From: Adenanthera pavonina
Taxonomy: Eukaryota; Streptophyta; Magnoliopsida; Fabales; Fabaceae
Length of the DNA: 64,000 bases
Assembly: GCA_026686845.1 (NCBI GenBank)
Contig: JAIVEN010000020.1
Location: 7,033,501-7,097,500 of the forward strand
Reading direction: 5' to 3'
Shown: positions 1 through 13,200 of the stretch, piece after piece
How the letters are laid out: each line of letters opens with the position of its first letter
Position numbering within the stretch: the first letter of the stretch is position 1
Translations under genes and position numbers: made by a program
The notes under the pieces: generated by a model
What the model was told of the DNA's origin: nothing
The model's input: only the letters and a program-made list of their open reading frames with translations
The model's database searches: none

Positions 1-1010
1 CCATCAGGATATGATGCTATATGGGTTATAGTAGATAAGCTCACAAAGTCAGCCCATTCCCTAGCCATGAGATCAACATATGCACTGAATAAATTGGCAC
101 AGTTATATGTTAAAGAGATAGTGAGACTTCATGGAGTACCCAGTAGTATTATTTCAGATCGTGATCCAAGGTTTACTTCTAATTTTTGGAAGTCGTTGCA
201 ATAGGCCCTAGGAACTAAATTGAGATTCAATACAGTATATCATCCACAAACAGATGGACAAACTAAGAGAACAATTCAAACACTAGAGGATATGCTAAGG
301 GCTTGTGTGCTTGAAATGAAAGGAAACTAAGATGTATATTTACCACTAGCAGAATCCGCATATAATAATAGTTATCATTTTAGTATTCAGATGGCTCCAT
401 ACGAAGTGCTGTATGGCAGAAAGTGCAGGTCCCGATTATGTTGGATGGAGTTAGGTGAGAGACAACTGATTGATCCAGAAATCGTTGACCAAACCTCTAG
501 ACAAATTGAAATGATAAGAAAGAAATTACTAACGGCTCAAGGAAGGAAAAAGAGTTATGCAGATAAAATAAGGAAGCTATTAGAATTCGAAATATGATAT
601 CGTGTTTTCCTCAAAATATCTTCTACGACTGGAGTTGGTCGGTCGCTTAAGACCAAAAAACTTAGTCCTAAGTATATAGAACCTTTCGAAATTCCCTCAA
701 AAGCTAGACCTGTAGCTTCTAAATTAGCCTTACCACTAAATTTGAGTCAAATACATGATGTTTTCCATGTCTCCCAACTAAAGAAATATCAGCCCGATCC
801 TTCACACATCATAGAATATGAATGCATTGACTTACAAGATAATATGTGCTTTAATGTTATACCTGAAAAGATTATAGATTATCGAGTCAAGCAGCTAAGA
901 AACAAAGACATTCCTCTAGTGAAGGTAATTTGGAAGGACTTAACCTCAGAAGAAGCAACATGAGAGATGAAGTCAGACATGAGACAGAAGTATCCAGAAA
1001 TATTTACTTA
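1..1010 (+). pseudogene. Ty3/gypsy pol remnant: integrase core to chromodomain-like tail
   Basis: This is the 3' end of the pol gene of a Ty3/gypsy element, entered from the left edge of the window. In order it reads the integrase core (DKLTKSAHSL, then ISDRDPRFTSNFW and the YHPQTDGQ motif), the APYEVLYGRKCRS stretch, the integrase C-terminal region (HDVFHVSQLKKY) and a chromodomain-like tail (RNKDIPLVKVIWKDL, EEAT). That order and the tail are typical of the chromovirus Tekay/Del group. The frame is broken by in-frame stops near 204, 330, 597 and 961; the last replaces a Trp usually conserved after EEAT. The copy cannot encode a working integrase. Family assignment is firm; the clade is an inference from the tail and the long LTR that follows. 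Confidence 0.9.
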
Positions 1011-1060
1011 AGGTATGTTTTAAATTTCGAGAACGAAATTTATTTTAAAGGGAATAGAAA

Positions 1061-3598
1061 TATAATATCCTGAAATTTTTTTTCTGGATATTCAAGGCTC
1101 AGTATTTTAAAATTTATAAAGAATTTATAAAAATGGGCATACATCATTTGGCATGAAATAGGATAAAGAGATCAATTATCTCGATTTGAAGGAAAAAGGA
1201 AAAAATGACAATTTTACCATAAAAAAAAAGAAAAAAAATAATAAAAAAAGAAAAAAAAAGAAGGGTAGACGGAGGGAGGGTGTGCATAAGTTTAGGAATT
1301 TCTGGACAAATTACACCAAATGACCCGAAAGTTTTAAAAATTATAAATTAATCTCAACTCAAGGGTAGTTTTATAAATATAAAAAATTATAGTCAAAATG
1401 AAACTCTCAATATGTTAAGTCCAATGAAATATAGTATAGAATTTATTAAGGTCAAATAATATTTATTGGGTAATTAAAATTTAATATTAATATTTTACAC
1501 GATAAAAGTCAGTTTAGACTGCAGAAAAAGGTAATACTAATTCAAGGACATTGAAGGGACCTTGCTAAAGTATAATTCGGGGCAAAATAATGATTTTAGT
1601 CCAAAATTTATTTTTAGATAGCCCTGTACCAATTTAATGATAATTTTGGTAAAAATATCCAATTGGTCTATAAAGATTATTTAAGTAATTTTTGGCCAAA
1701 AAGAGAATGAAAAACGTCTGATTGCTGAGTGGGACATGAAGGGAATTGTTGAAAAAGCTTTATTAAAATTAAAGTAACTAAAATTAAATATTAAAGTAAC
1801 TAGGGTTAGGTTTTATTACTTAATCACTTAACCACTCATGTTAGCCACTTAATCCATCTTCTTTAGCACACTTTCATGTCTGTAACAGAAAGAAAAAGGG
1901 TGAGAGAGCTCATGAATTTTGAAGCCAAAAAGGAGAAGATAAAAGGAAAAGTTTGGTGCTCACATGTTCCAGGTAATATCTTATGGCCATAATCTTGTGT
2001 ACCCTTAAGTTTGAAAGAGTTTTATGACTTATTCTTTCCTATTTTTCCACTGAAAGTTTCTGCCCAGATAGAGAGTAGAGAGATAAAATGGAGGTAAGGA
2101 GAAACTAAACCTTGAAAAGTATTATATAGGTCATAAGATGCAAGAATATGCCATTAGATTACAAATTAATCGGGTAGTTATTTTTTTACAATTTATGATA
2201 ATTTTATGCCTAATTAGGGTTCAATATAGGAAGGGAATTTCAATTTTTTGACCCCAAAAATCGATTCCTTGGGTCCGAAATAGGTTAGAATAAGTGTGTT
2301 ATACAAAAAATTCCAAGTGGTTTGCAAAATGAAATTTTTTGTTCAAGTGAGCACTTTATGAAGTGAATCATGAAACCAGTGGCTAATGGCCTTATTTTAT
2401 GATGCTATAGAATCCAAAAGAGTGCTAGAAGATCAAGGAAAGGGTTTGCAACGTTTGGAGACCATTGGAAAGCTCAAAGATAGTTAACTCACCTATATAT
2501 GCCTATGTATTGTCATTGATGTTGCTTGGTTTGAATGATGTGTTTAATGTTTGAAATGTTGCCTTGTGATGATTTGGCATTGTTGGTTGGATTGTTTGAA
2601 GGTTAATATGACCCTGGATATGTCCAAATACAAGGGTTTAGGTCCAAATTTTTATAAAATAGTTATGTCAAAATAATTTGATTGCATGCTTGATGTGTTT
2701 TTAGATGAATACTTGCAATATATATGATAATATGTGTACATGATGGTGGTTGCTACTGAGATTCTCTGAATCTCATCCCCTTTCCAAATGTATAACAAAT
2801 TTTAGATTCAAGCTATGGCAAGATTACCTAAGAAAGGAAAGCAAGGAGAAACAAATTAATGTTCAAGATAATGATACTTGGGTTGATACTATTATATGAT
2901 ATGTTATGTAAAATCTTATGGGACATGATCATGCTGTGTTTTCATGTTAATATGTTCCTCTAGGTTGTTATGGAGTATTATATAAGATAAAGGCAAGTTA
3001 TGGCTATGTATGTATATATTAGTGTGTATTTTGGAAAGTTGGAACAATGCAAGAGACCTTTCTGAATACTGTTGGGAATTTGAAGTACTGTATAGACCTT
3101 GATATGTTCAATGTATGATTGTTTTAAATGTATGAAAATTAGACATGTGTAGCTTTCCATAAATATAAAGATCACTCAATTTGAAGTTGTATATGATTTA
3201 TGGTGATTTTTCAAAGTTATGATCAGAATCAGAAATTTTCAAAAATGACTATTGCTACAGTGAAGATAATACAAATTTACTGTATAAATTGGCAAAATAA
3301 TTTCCCTGTTCAACATTTTTCCCATGTATAGAATCTTTTAAGCTATATTTAGAGACTTGAACCATATGAATATAATTTTTCTTGATTTAATTATGAATTT
3401 TCAAAGTTCACCGGGTGAAAAGAAGTTAATCAAAGGAATAGTTCCCCAAATGAATAAATTGGTTTAAATTGTTTTATGTAATTAAATCTCTAATCAAGCA
3501 TTAATGGACTTAAATATAATTTAATACATGAAAAATAAGTCTAAGCACTTAAATATAGTTTAATAAATGAGAAATGAGTCTAAGTACGAGGTGTGACA
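1061..3598 (+). mobile_element. 3' LTR of the Ty3/gypsy (Tekay/Del-like) element
   Basis: Just after the pol tail comes a degenerate form of the line typical of Tekay-type elements (TTTCGAGAACGAAATT, then a weak purine tract AAAGGGAATAG), which marks the end of the internal region. The LTR then starts at TATAATATCC, probably a decayed TGTAATATCC, and ends at GTGTGACA, about 2.54 kb later. It has no coding capacity that I recognise. The 5' LTR is outside the window, so no target-site duplication can be checked. The two solo LTRs at 38.3 kb and 55.4 kb have similar length and similar ends, so all three may belong to related families. Confidence 0.7.
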
Positions 3599-4237
3599 AC
3601 AAACTAATATAAAAGAATACTAGCATATAGAGAAGGAATGGCTCAAACAATTTGAATATACCCTAACAGTAATAACCCTAGGGGGAAAAAAAAGAATAAA
3701 ATGACTGTCCTGCTGAACTACAATCTTTCATTTTGCTTAGCCTATTCTTACAAATGCAACACATTTTCTTTTCCTAAAACCTATAATCTAAGCATTTGGA
3801 GTCAAACACATGTTAAGAAGCATATCTAAAAGCATGAAGTTCGAAAGTTGTTGAAGTCCCACTGAATTTAGACGAATTTGGAACTCCACCAGAATGAGAT
3901 GTCATTGAAAGAATCAGTCACAGCCAAAGCCTGGTTTCACTACAAAATTGCATCAGAAACCTAGTACTGTCACACTAAAGCTATATCTATAATGTTTCAC
4001 CATTCTCGAGTACCATGTTTCCTACTTGCCATTTTGCCATTTCTATACACATTCATAATTAACATTGCAACAAGTTTTTGAAATAGAACTATGTATTTCT
4101 GCGCATATGTGTTCATTATTACAAGGCAAGCACCTAATGAGAAGTCCTAACTTGCAACTATTATCCATTTACAAAGATCAGCGTGTGACGAAATCAGTTA
4201 GGAAAACGCATAAAAATAGGGCACAAACTCATGATAT
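3599..4237. other. Spacer between gypsy LTR and the Nudix stop codon
   Basis: No coding signal on either strand. The part next to 4237 should include the 3' UTR of the minus-strand Nudix gene; I could not place a poly(A) site with confidence. Confidence 0.5.
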
Positions 4238-7200
4238 TCACCACTTAGTCGATTTACATTTGCCTGATATCGCATTCCCTTGAAAGTATGGCAAGAAGGT
4301 TCTGATAACTTCTTCATAAGTTGGTCTCTTGTAGTCCACAGCCTGTGATCAGTTATCTGCAATCAGTTCTTCATAGAGATAAAATGATCAAATTTAGGCT
4401 TCAATACACTTTTGTCCCTTTAGTTTTTTGAAAGATACAAATACAAACCGGTCCCTTCAGTTCAGAAACAAACAATGTTATCATGCCATCACTTTTAAAA
4501 AAAAAAAATTATTCAGTTTTGCCTATCATGTAATGTGTAAGTAGGCAAAAAGTTCAGTTTGATAGTAAATTTTCCATCGATTATGTGAAAAGGAGGCAAA
4601 ATTGAATCATTTCAAGGAAAAAAAAAATCAGGCAGTAATATATCTAGTTATGAAGTAACAGGACCAAATTAAAACTCATAAAACTAAAGGGACTAAAAGT
4701 GTATCTAAGCCTAAGATTGACTATCTGTAAACAAGTTTCTGAAACTAGCCTGCTCAATAACTTCTTCAGGGCTAGCCCACTTCCACTCCGCAAATTCGGG
4801 GTCTGCTTCACCAGTTGCTAAATTGACTTCACTGTCGTCTTTTGTTAAACGCATAAGGAACCTATTAAATTAAATGTTAAAATTTAATGTCAAAAAACGC
4901 ACAGTTTTGGAAAAGTAACAATCTAAAATTACTCACACAGAGATGCAGGGTTGGCTGTAGATCTTGTATGCAACAAACCCACTAGAATAACATTGATAAA
5001 TAAAAGTCAACTTACGGACTTGTATTTTCCCAGATCCCCTAAAAAACAACCTTAGAAGAGAGTAATGAATGGACTTAGTATTCTGAGACCAACATTAACT
5101 AGAGACTAAAGTACAACCTAGCCAGCTCATATACAGCTATAAAGTCTCAGAGTTTCACTTATCTCAAATTCTCAATATTCTTCTCTAATATGGTATAGGT
5201 TAAAATAGTTTCATTTTGGCAACCAAAATATGACATAAGTAAAAGTAAACTTCATTTCCACAATCGGGTGTACTCATAAGTAACTACCCAACTTTTCATT
5301 AACACTTTCTAGCTGGGAGTAGAATGTTAGTCTTCTACACATACTACTTCCTTTGCCATATAGAAACTGTTTTTACATGCTTTCAAACACTATTTCACAC
5401 ATATTGGTATGCATTATGGGCTCAATTTGAATGCTTCATATATAAAGAAGCTCAGCACAAGCCTTGATGCAAACCTAACTGTTAGCTTAGCTCACTTAGC
5501 TACATTAAGAGAAAGAGTGATCAACAAATTTGTCAGTACTGCAACCTTTTTGAAGCATGCTTGCCCATATTAGTTTGCTTTCTTTCTTTTTTTGTCTTTT
5601 TTATATTTATTGAGAACTCCACCTATATAGTGTCATAGCGGGTCCCAAACCCAAATAAAAAAGGAGAGTTGCGTTAGACCCTTGACAAATTTTGTTGAAT
5701 CTCTATGATATAAATTAAGGACGTTTTTGTGCTAAGGTTAGGTCGTTACCCAGAAGTAACGTGCTGTATGACTCAAATATATTGTTAAATGAGTTACAGC
5801 CAGTACATCGGGCTTGGGTATAGTGTTAAATGAACAAGAATCCTCACAGCATTCTGGACAGATGTGGGCAAAGAAGTTAGCCCAGGAGAGCAAGATTTGA
5901 TTCGGTTCTTAGAATATTTATACTTTAACAGGCAAATCTATAAAGGTAATGAACGCTATGATTCGAAAGAGAATTAACATCTTATATCTTCAAGAAATTA
6001 AATGGATGGGAGAAAAGACTAAAGAGCTAGACACTACTAGTTTTAAACTTTAGTACGTAAGGAAGGTCAAAGTAAGGAATGTAGTTGGTATTATTATGAA
6101 CAAAGTTCGGAAAAAGAATGTAATAGGAGTCAGAAGAATTGGAGATACGATCTTGTCTTTAAAATTAACAATTGGACACGATACTTTCAATATTATTAGT
6201 GCTTACGTACCTCAAGTAGAGTCAGAAGCACATATTAAGGAAAGATTTTGGGAAGATTTGGAGGACTTGGTTCGAGACATCCCACAAGAGGAAAAGATCG
6301 TCGTTGGGGGAGACCTTAATGGTCATGTGGGAAAAGAGACAGAGCAATATATGGGAGCTCATGGCGGTTATGGTTTTGGAGAAGTAAATGAGAAGGGGCA
6401 TTCCATTCTTGATTTTTCAATGGCTTATAACCTCACGATTGTAAACATTTGTTTTAAGAAACGAGAGAAACATTTAATCACATACAAGAGTGGAGCCCAA
6501 AGGTCGCAAATTGATTTCTTTTTGGTAAGGAACTCAGATAGAAGAGCTTGCAAAGACTGCAAAATAATCCCTGGTGTGAGCTTAACTTCACAACATAGGG
6601 TCTTGGTCCTTGATGTGCTGGTTAAAAACTGTAAACTAAAAAGTCTACGAACCTTAAATTCTAGGATCAAGTGGTGGCAACTAAAAGGTGAGAAATAATT
6701 GACCTTTACAAGAAAAGTTCTAGAGAAAGGCAATTGAGAGTTACAAGGAAGTGCTAACATCTTGTGGGAAGATATGGCTAAAAGGATCAAAGATATTGAT
6801 AAAGCAGTCCTAGATAAATTCAAAGGTTTTGGACCTAAAGATAAGGAATTTTGGTGGAAGAATGAGAATGTGCAGAAAAAGGTCAAACATAAGAAAGAGT
6901 GTTTCAAAGCTTTGCATTAGTGCAATAACGATGAAAATTGGAAATGTTATCGATTGGCTAGAAAGGAGACTAAGAAAACAGTGAGCGAGGCTCGATCTAA
7001 AGCTTTTGAGAAACTCCACCAGAATTTAGGAACCAAAAATAGTGAACGTAAGATTTACAAAATTGCTAAAAGAAGGGAAAGAAAGTCAGGAGATTTGGAC
7101 CAAATAACATGCATTAAGAATGAGGAAGGAAAAGTTTCGGTTACAAATGATGATGTCAAAGAAAGAGGGGGGAGCTACTTTTATAAGTTTTTTAATGATG

Positions 7201-10200
7201 GATTGGGTATGACAATTGATACAAAAAGATTAACAACTCATGAAGATGATTTAAATTTGAACTTCTATCGTAGGATTCAGGTTGGAAAGGTAAAAGAAAC
7301 TTTTAAAAGAATGAATAGTGGTAAAGCTATTGATCATGATGATATTCCTATTAAAGTTTGGAAGTGCTTAGAAGAGAAGGGGGTTTTGTGGCTCACTAAG
7401 TTATTTAATAAGATCTTAAGGTCCAAGAAAATACCAGAGGAATGGAGAAAGAATACTCTAGTGCCTATATACAAGAACAAGGGAGATATTCAGACTTGTG
7501 CAAATTATCAAGGGATAAAACTCATGAGTCACACCATGAAACTTTGGGAAAGAGTGATTGAGCATAGACTAAGAAAAGAGTCTCGTATTTCGGAAAACCA
7601 ATTTGGATTTATGTCAAGACGATCCACAACAGAGACTATTTATTTATTAAGGGGTTTGACTGAAAGATACCGAAGTAAAGAGAGAGACTTTCACATGGTT
7701 TTCATTTATTTGAAAAAAACCTATGATTGAGTACCAAGAGATGTGTTGTGGAAAGTAATAGAGAAAAAAGGTGTTTGTTTGGCTTATATTCGAGTCATAA
7801 AAGATATATATATATATGAGGAAGTAACAATAAATGTGAGAACTCCTGGAGGTGAGACAAAGGATTTTCCGATAAGGATAGGTTTACATCAAAGATCTTT
7901 CTTGAATCCATACTTGTTTGATTTGGTTTTAGATGTTCTAACAAAATATATACAGGAGGAAATTCCAAAGCATATACTTTTCGCGGATGATATAGTCTTA
8001 ATTGAAGACTCCAGAGAAGAGGTCAACTCTGAACTTGAGTTATAGAGACCCACTTTGGAATGAAAAGATTTCCGCCTGAGTAGAAGTAAGACGGAATATA
8101 TGCATTACAAAATTAACAAGAGGTCAGATAGAAATGATTTAAAGGTAAAAATTGAAGAGTAAACCATTCCAAAGGTGTCAAAGTTCAGATATTTAGGGTC
8201 GATTTTACAGAGTAATAGTGAAATTGATGAAAATGTTATGCATAGGATACAAGCTAGGTGGTTAAAGTGGAGAAAAGTATCAGAAGTTATTTGTGACTGC
8301 AAAGTACCTACAAAACTTAAAGGAAAATTTTATCAAACAGCTGTAAGGCCATCGACATTATATGGTAGTGAATGTTGGACTTTGAAAGAACAATAAGAAT
8401 ATGAGATGGGAGTAGCAGAGATGAGAATGTTGAAATAGATGTGTAGTCATACAAAATTGAATAAGATTCGAAATGATTGTATACGAAAAAAAGTCGGAGT
8501 AACACCTATCAAGAAGAAAATGGTAAAAAATCGTTTAAGGTAGTTTGGGTATATACAAAGAAGAAGGCAAGAGGAACCAATGAAAAGAGTTGATCAAATG
8601 ACTTGGAGCCCTATCAATAAGCGTAAAGGAAGACAAAAAAAAATACTAAAAGAAGTTATAAAAAATAACCTTTTGAGAAATGATTTATCTGAGGAGATAG
8701 TATTTAATAGAGCTCAATAACATTGTATGATCCATATAGCTGACCTCACATTAGTGGGATAAGACTAATGTTATTGTTGTTGTTGTTTTAAAGCATTACA
8801 CTCATGCAATAACGAGGAAAATTGGAAGAGTTATCACTTAGCTAAAAAGAAGACTAAGAAAGTAAACGATACTCGATCTAAAGTTTTCGAGGGATTCTAC
8901 CAAGATTTAGGAGCGAGGAATGGTGAACGCAAGATTTACAAAATTTCCTAGAATAGGAAAAGAAAGTCAAGAGATTTGGATTAAGTAAGATACATAAAGG
9001 ATGAGGAAGAAAAAGTTTTGGTTACTGATAATGATATAAAAAAAAAAGATGGGAGAACTACTTTTATAAGCTCTTCAATGATGAATTGGGTATGACTAGT
9101 GATACAGAAAGTTTAACAACTCACAAAGATAAACTGAATTTGAGTTTCTATTATAGAAACCAAGTTGGAGAGGTAAAAGAAGCTCTTAAGAAAATGGATA
9201 ATGGTAAAGCTATTGGCCCCGATGATATTCTTATCTAAGTTTGGAAATGCTTAGGGGAGAAGAGGGCTTTGTACCTAACTAAACTTTTTAACGAGATTTT
9301 AAGATCAAAGAAAATGCCAAAAGGAATAAAGAAATAGCACTTTGGTGACTATATATAAGAATAAGGGGGATATTTAAAATTATACTAATTATTGGGAGTA
9401 AAACTCATGAGTCATACCATGAAACTTTGGGAAAAAGTGATTGAGCACAGACTAAGAAAAAGAGTCTCATATTTCAGAAAACCAATTTAGTTTCATGTCA
9501 GGACAGTATACAACAGAGGCTATTTTTTTATTAAGGGGTTTGATTGAAAGATACCGGAATAAAGAGAAAGACTTGCATATGGTTTCGTTAATTTGGGAAA
9601 AGCTTATAATAGAATACCAAGAAATGTGTTATGAAAAGTAGTGAAAAAGGAAAGTGTTCATATGACTTACGTTCGAGCCATAAAAGATATGTATGAGGGG
9701 GCAACAACAAATGTGAGAACTCCTCGAGATGAGACAAAGAACTTTCCTATAAGGATAGATTTATATCAAGGATCTTCCTTAAGTCCATATTTGTTTGATT
9801 TCTTTTTCGATATTCTAATAGAACATATACAGGAAAAATTTTCTAAGTGTATGCTTTTCGCGAATGATATAGACTTAATTAAGAACTCAAGAGAAGAAGT
9901 TAATTCTAAACTTGAATTATGGAGACATACTTTGGAATCAAAAAGATTTCATTTGAGTGGAAATAAAACGGAATATATATATTGCAAATTTAATAAGAGG
10001 CCAATTAGAAATGATTCAAAGGTAAAAATTAAAGAGCAAACCATTCTAGAAGTGTCAACATTCAAGTATCTGGGGTCAATTTTACAGAATGATGATGAAA
10101 TTGATAGGGATGTTATACATAGGATACAATATAGGTGGTTAAAATGGAGAAAAGTTTCAAGAGTTATTTATAACCGTAAGGTATCTACTAAATTTAAAAG

Positions 10201-13200
10201 GAAATTTTATTAAACGGTTATAAGGTCAACGATGCTATATAACAGTGAATGTTGGACTGTAAAAGGGCAACAAGAACATAAGATGGAAGAAACAGAAATG
10301 AGAATGTTGAGATTGATGTGTGGTCATATAAGAATTGACAAGATACGAAATGATGGTATACGAGGGAAAATCGAAGTAGCATCTATCAAGGAGAAAATAG
10401 TGAAAAATCGTTCAAAGTAGTTTGGACATGTATAAAGAAGAAGACAAGAGGAGCCAGTAAGGAAAGTTGATCAAATGACTTTGAGCCCTATTAAAAGACA
10501 TAGAGAAAGATCAAGAAGGACACTAAGAGAAGTTATAAGGCGTGACCTCTTGATAAATGATTTATTGAAAGAGACGGTGTTTGATAGAATCCATTGACGT
10601 CATATGATCCATGTAGCCAACCCCACTTAGTGAGATAAAACCAATGTTGTTGTTGTTGTACATTTATTGAGGCCTCTAGCTTTATCATCCCTAGATATAG
10701 TGAGCAAAATTAGTTGATTTCACTCAGTATCATAGTTGGACTAATTCCACTTCAGGCATATATCACTTCATACAAATTCATTTGTCACAGTATGTTATGG
10801 GGATAGACCGAACTGGGACTAAGGACTGGTCCCATTTTGACTGCTCGATCAATGTGTAAACGTGTGTATGTTCAACTATTTACAATAAAATCTCCTTTGA
10901 ACCAAAAGTAGTGATCAACAAGGAAGCCAGATATCCAAAAGCATAAAAAATTGTGACTTCAGGGTGCACTTGCTGATTTGCCAAAGAGAAAAGCATCAAC
11001 TACAGTGTGCAGCTTTCATGTCACATATGATCATCGTGATATGAATAGGTTAAATTTTAGACATGCAATTAACAAGTTCAGAAGTAAGAATTCTTTTCTC
11101 TATGGATTGTTAAGTACGTGGGTCTGCCAACAAAAAGGGAAAAAAGCGCACCACTTTTGTGCCTGCCCGTGCCATTCACCTCCCCATAGACGATTAACTT
11201 TAGCCTTCACAGGAGGAGGGAAGTCATAAGTCAACCATTTTGGAACCTGTAAAGCACCATCCATAGCAAATCAATGAAAAGATGAACCTCCACTTGATTA
11301 TCAAATGATGATGGAAAGAATTTCCAATAGAATCTAGCATATTTATAAAATGTATAATTGCTTTTCCTCAATCTGAGCCAGGCTTTCCTCATTTATTTCT
11401 TCCCTGATATTGTTTTTCTTCATTTATTTTACACTGAAATTGTTTAGGAGATTACATAAATATCAGGATATTGCAAAATATTGCTTGTTTGTTTTATAAA
11501 GCTTAGATATAAGCATGCACAATCATTTTTTTTGGCAGAAGGAAATAAAGCAAACCAAAATCAACTGATAAGAACCAGAGTAACACAAACCTCGGCAATT
11601 ATTTCAGCAGACACTATTCCTGTTTCTTCTTGCAGTTCTCTAATGGCAGCAGATTTTGGCTCTTCACCTTCTTCAATCCCACCCTGAGATTCAAGACCAC
11701 AAAGGACATGAACAGTAAATTCTAGCTGAAAATCTTGAACTTGTAACAATAGATTACCATAATACAGTGAAGAGTCTATCTGCTATATCAAAGATTAAGA
11801 ATTACATCCCGTGCAGGGCTGTCTAAGCAATACTGCAAATTGAGCTTACCAGAAGGGAGGTTGCTCAATAATGCAAGGCCAAAATAGGCCCCAGTACATG
11901 ATGAAAATATTATCTACCGTTGAGGATAAATGGTAAAGACTTATTTGTCAAATCAATAGGAAAAGTCTGGTACATTAAATGCAACGGTACTCTCTGTTTA
12001 TGTAAAGCCAATTCTGATATTTGCAGGTGAATTTCTTGTCAACGGAAGCCTAATTATAGCTTGACGGTGTCTGTGGCATTATAGCAAAGATTCCCACAGA
12101 AGACAACAATATATATAGTTGTTTGCAACAAAATTCAGAAAAACTGCAAAAGCATTATTAATATGCTTCTGCTGTTGAATTGCTTTTTAGTTTTCTGACA
12201 AAGAAACGTGCCAAACTAAGTGATGCCTTCACTTCTCTATCTCTTTCTTTCGGCTATAGGTTATATCATTTGAAGTCAACGTTAAAAGAATGTCACCTGA
12301 GGCATTTGCCATGCTCCTGGTACATTCAATCTGGAAGCCACAAAAACCTGAACCAAAAAGAAAATCAGGGTTATAAAGAGCAACTTGTAAAAATGATGAC
12401 CACTAAACAAATAGAATATAGATGCTTTATATCACATTGTGTATAAACAACAACAACAATAGCCTTATCCCACTATGTGGGGTCGGCTACATAGATCAAA
12501 CGACGCCAATGAGCTCTATCAAATAACATCTCCTCAGATAGATCATTTCTCAAAAGGTCATTCCTTATAACTTCTCTTAATGTCCTTTTTGGTATTCTTC
12601 TACGCCATTTGATCGGGCTCCAGGCCATTTGATCAACTCTCTTCACTGGCTCCTCTTGCCCTCTTCTTTGTATATGCCCAAACCACCTTAAACAATTTTC
12701 CACCATTTTCTTCTCGATAGGTGATACCCCAACTTTCCTTCTCATGCAGTCATTTCGTATCTTATCCAATTTTATATGACCACACATCCATCTCAACATT
12801 CTCATCTCTGCTACTCCCATCTTAGGCTCTTATTGTCCTTAACATTCACTACCATATAACATTACTGGCCTTATAGCTATTCTGTAAAATTTTCCTTTAA
12901 ACTTAGTAGACACCTTGCAGTCACAAATAACTCCTGTTGCTTTCCTCCACTTTAACCACCCAGCTTGTATCCTATGCATAACATTCCCATCAATTTCACC
13001 ATTATTCTGTAAAATCGACCCCAAATATTTAAACTTTGACACCTCATGGATGATTTGCTCGCCAATTTTCACCTCACATTGTATATATTGAAAAAAATTT
13101 CTGAACCACAAATATTGTATCTCATGCTCAAATTATCAATTTGCTTAAAAGATTAGAAACAAGGTATCTCAAACACAGAAAGCAGAAAGTAGAACAGGGA

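Noticed and set aside
4065..4283. Plus-strand open frame overlapping Nudix exon 6
   Set aside because: It is antisense to a well-supported exon and resembles nothing.
6425..7019. Antisense open frames opposite the first RTE LINE
   Set aside because: They are shadows of the endonuclease and RT coding strand; no independent protein similarity.
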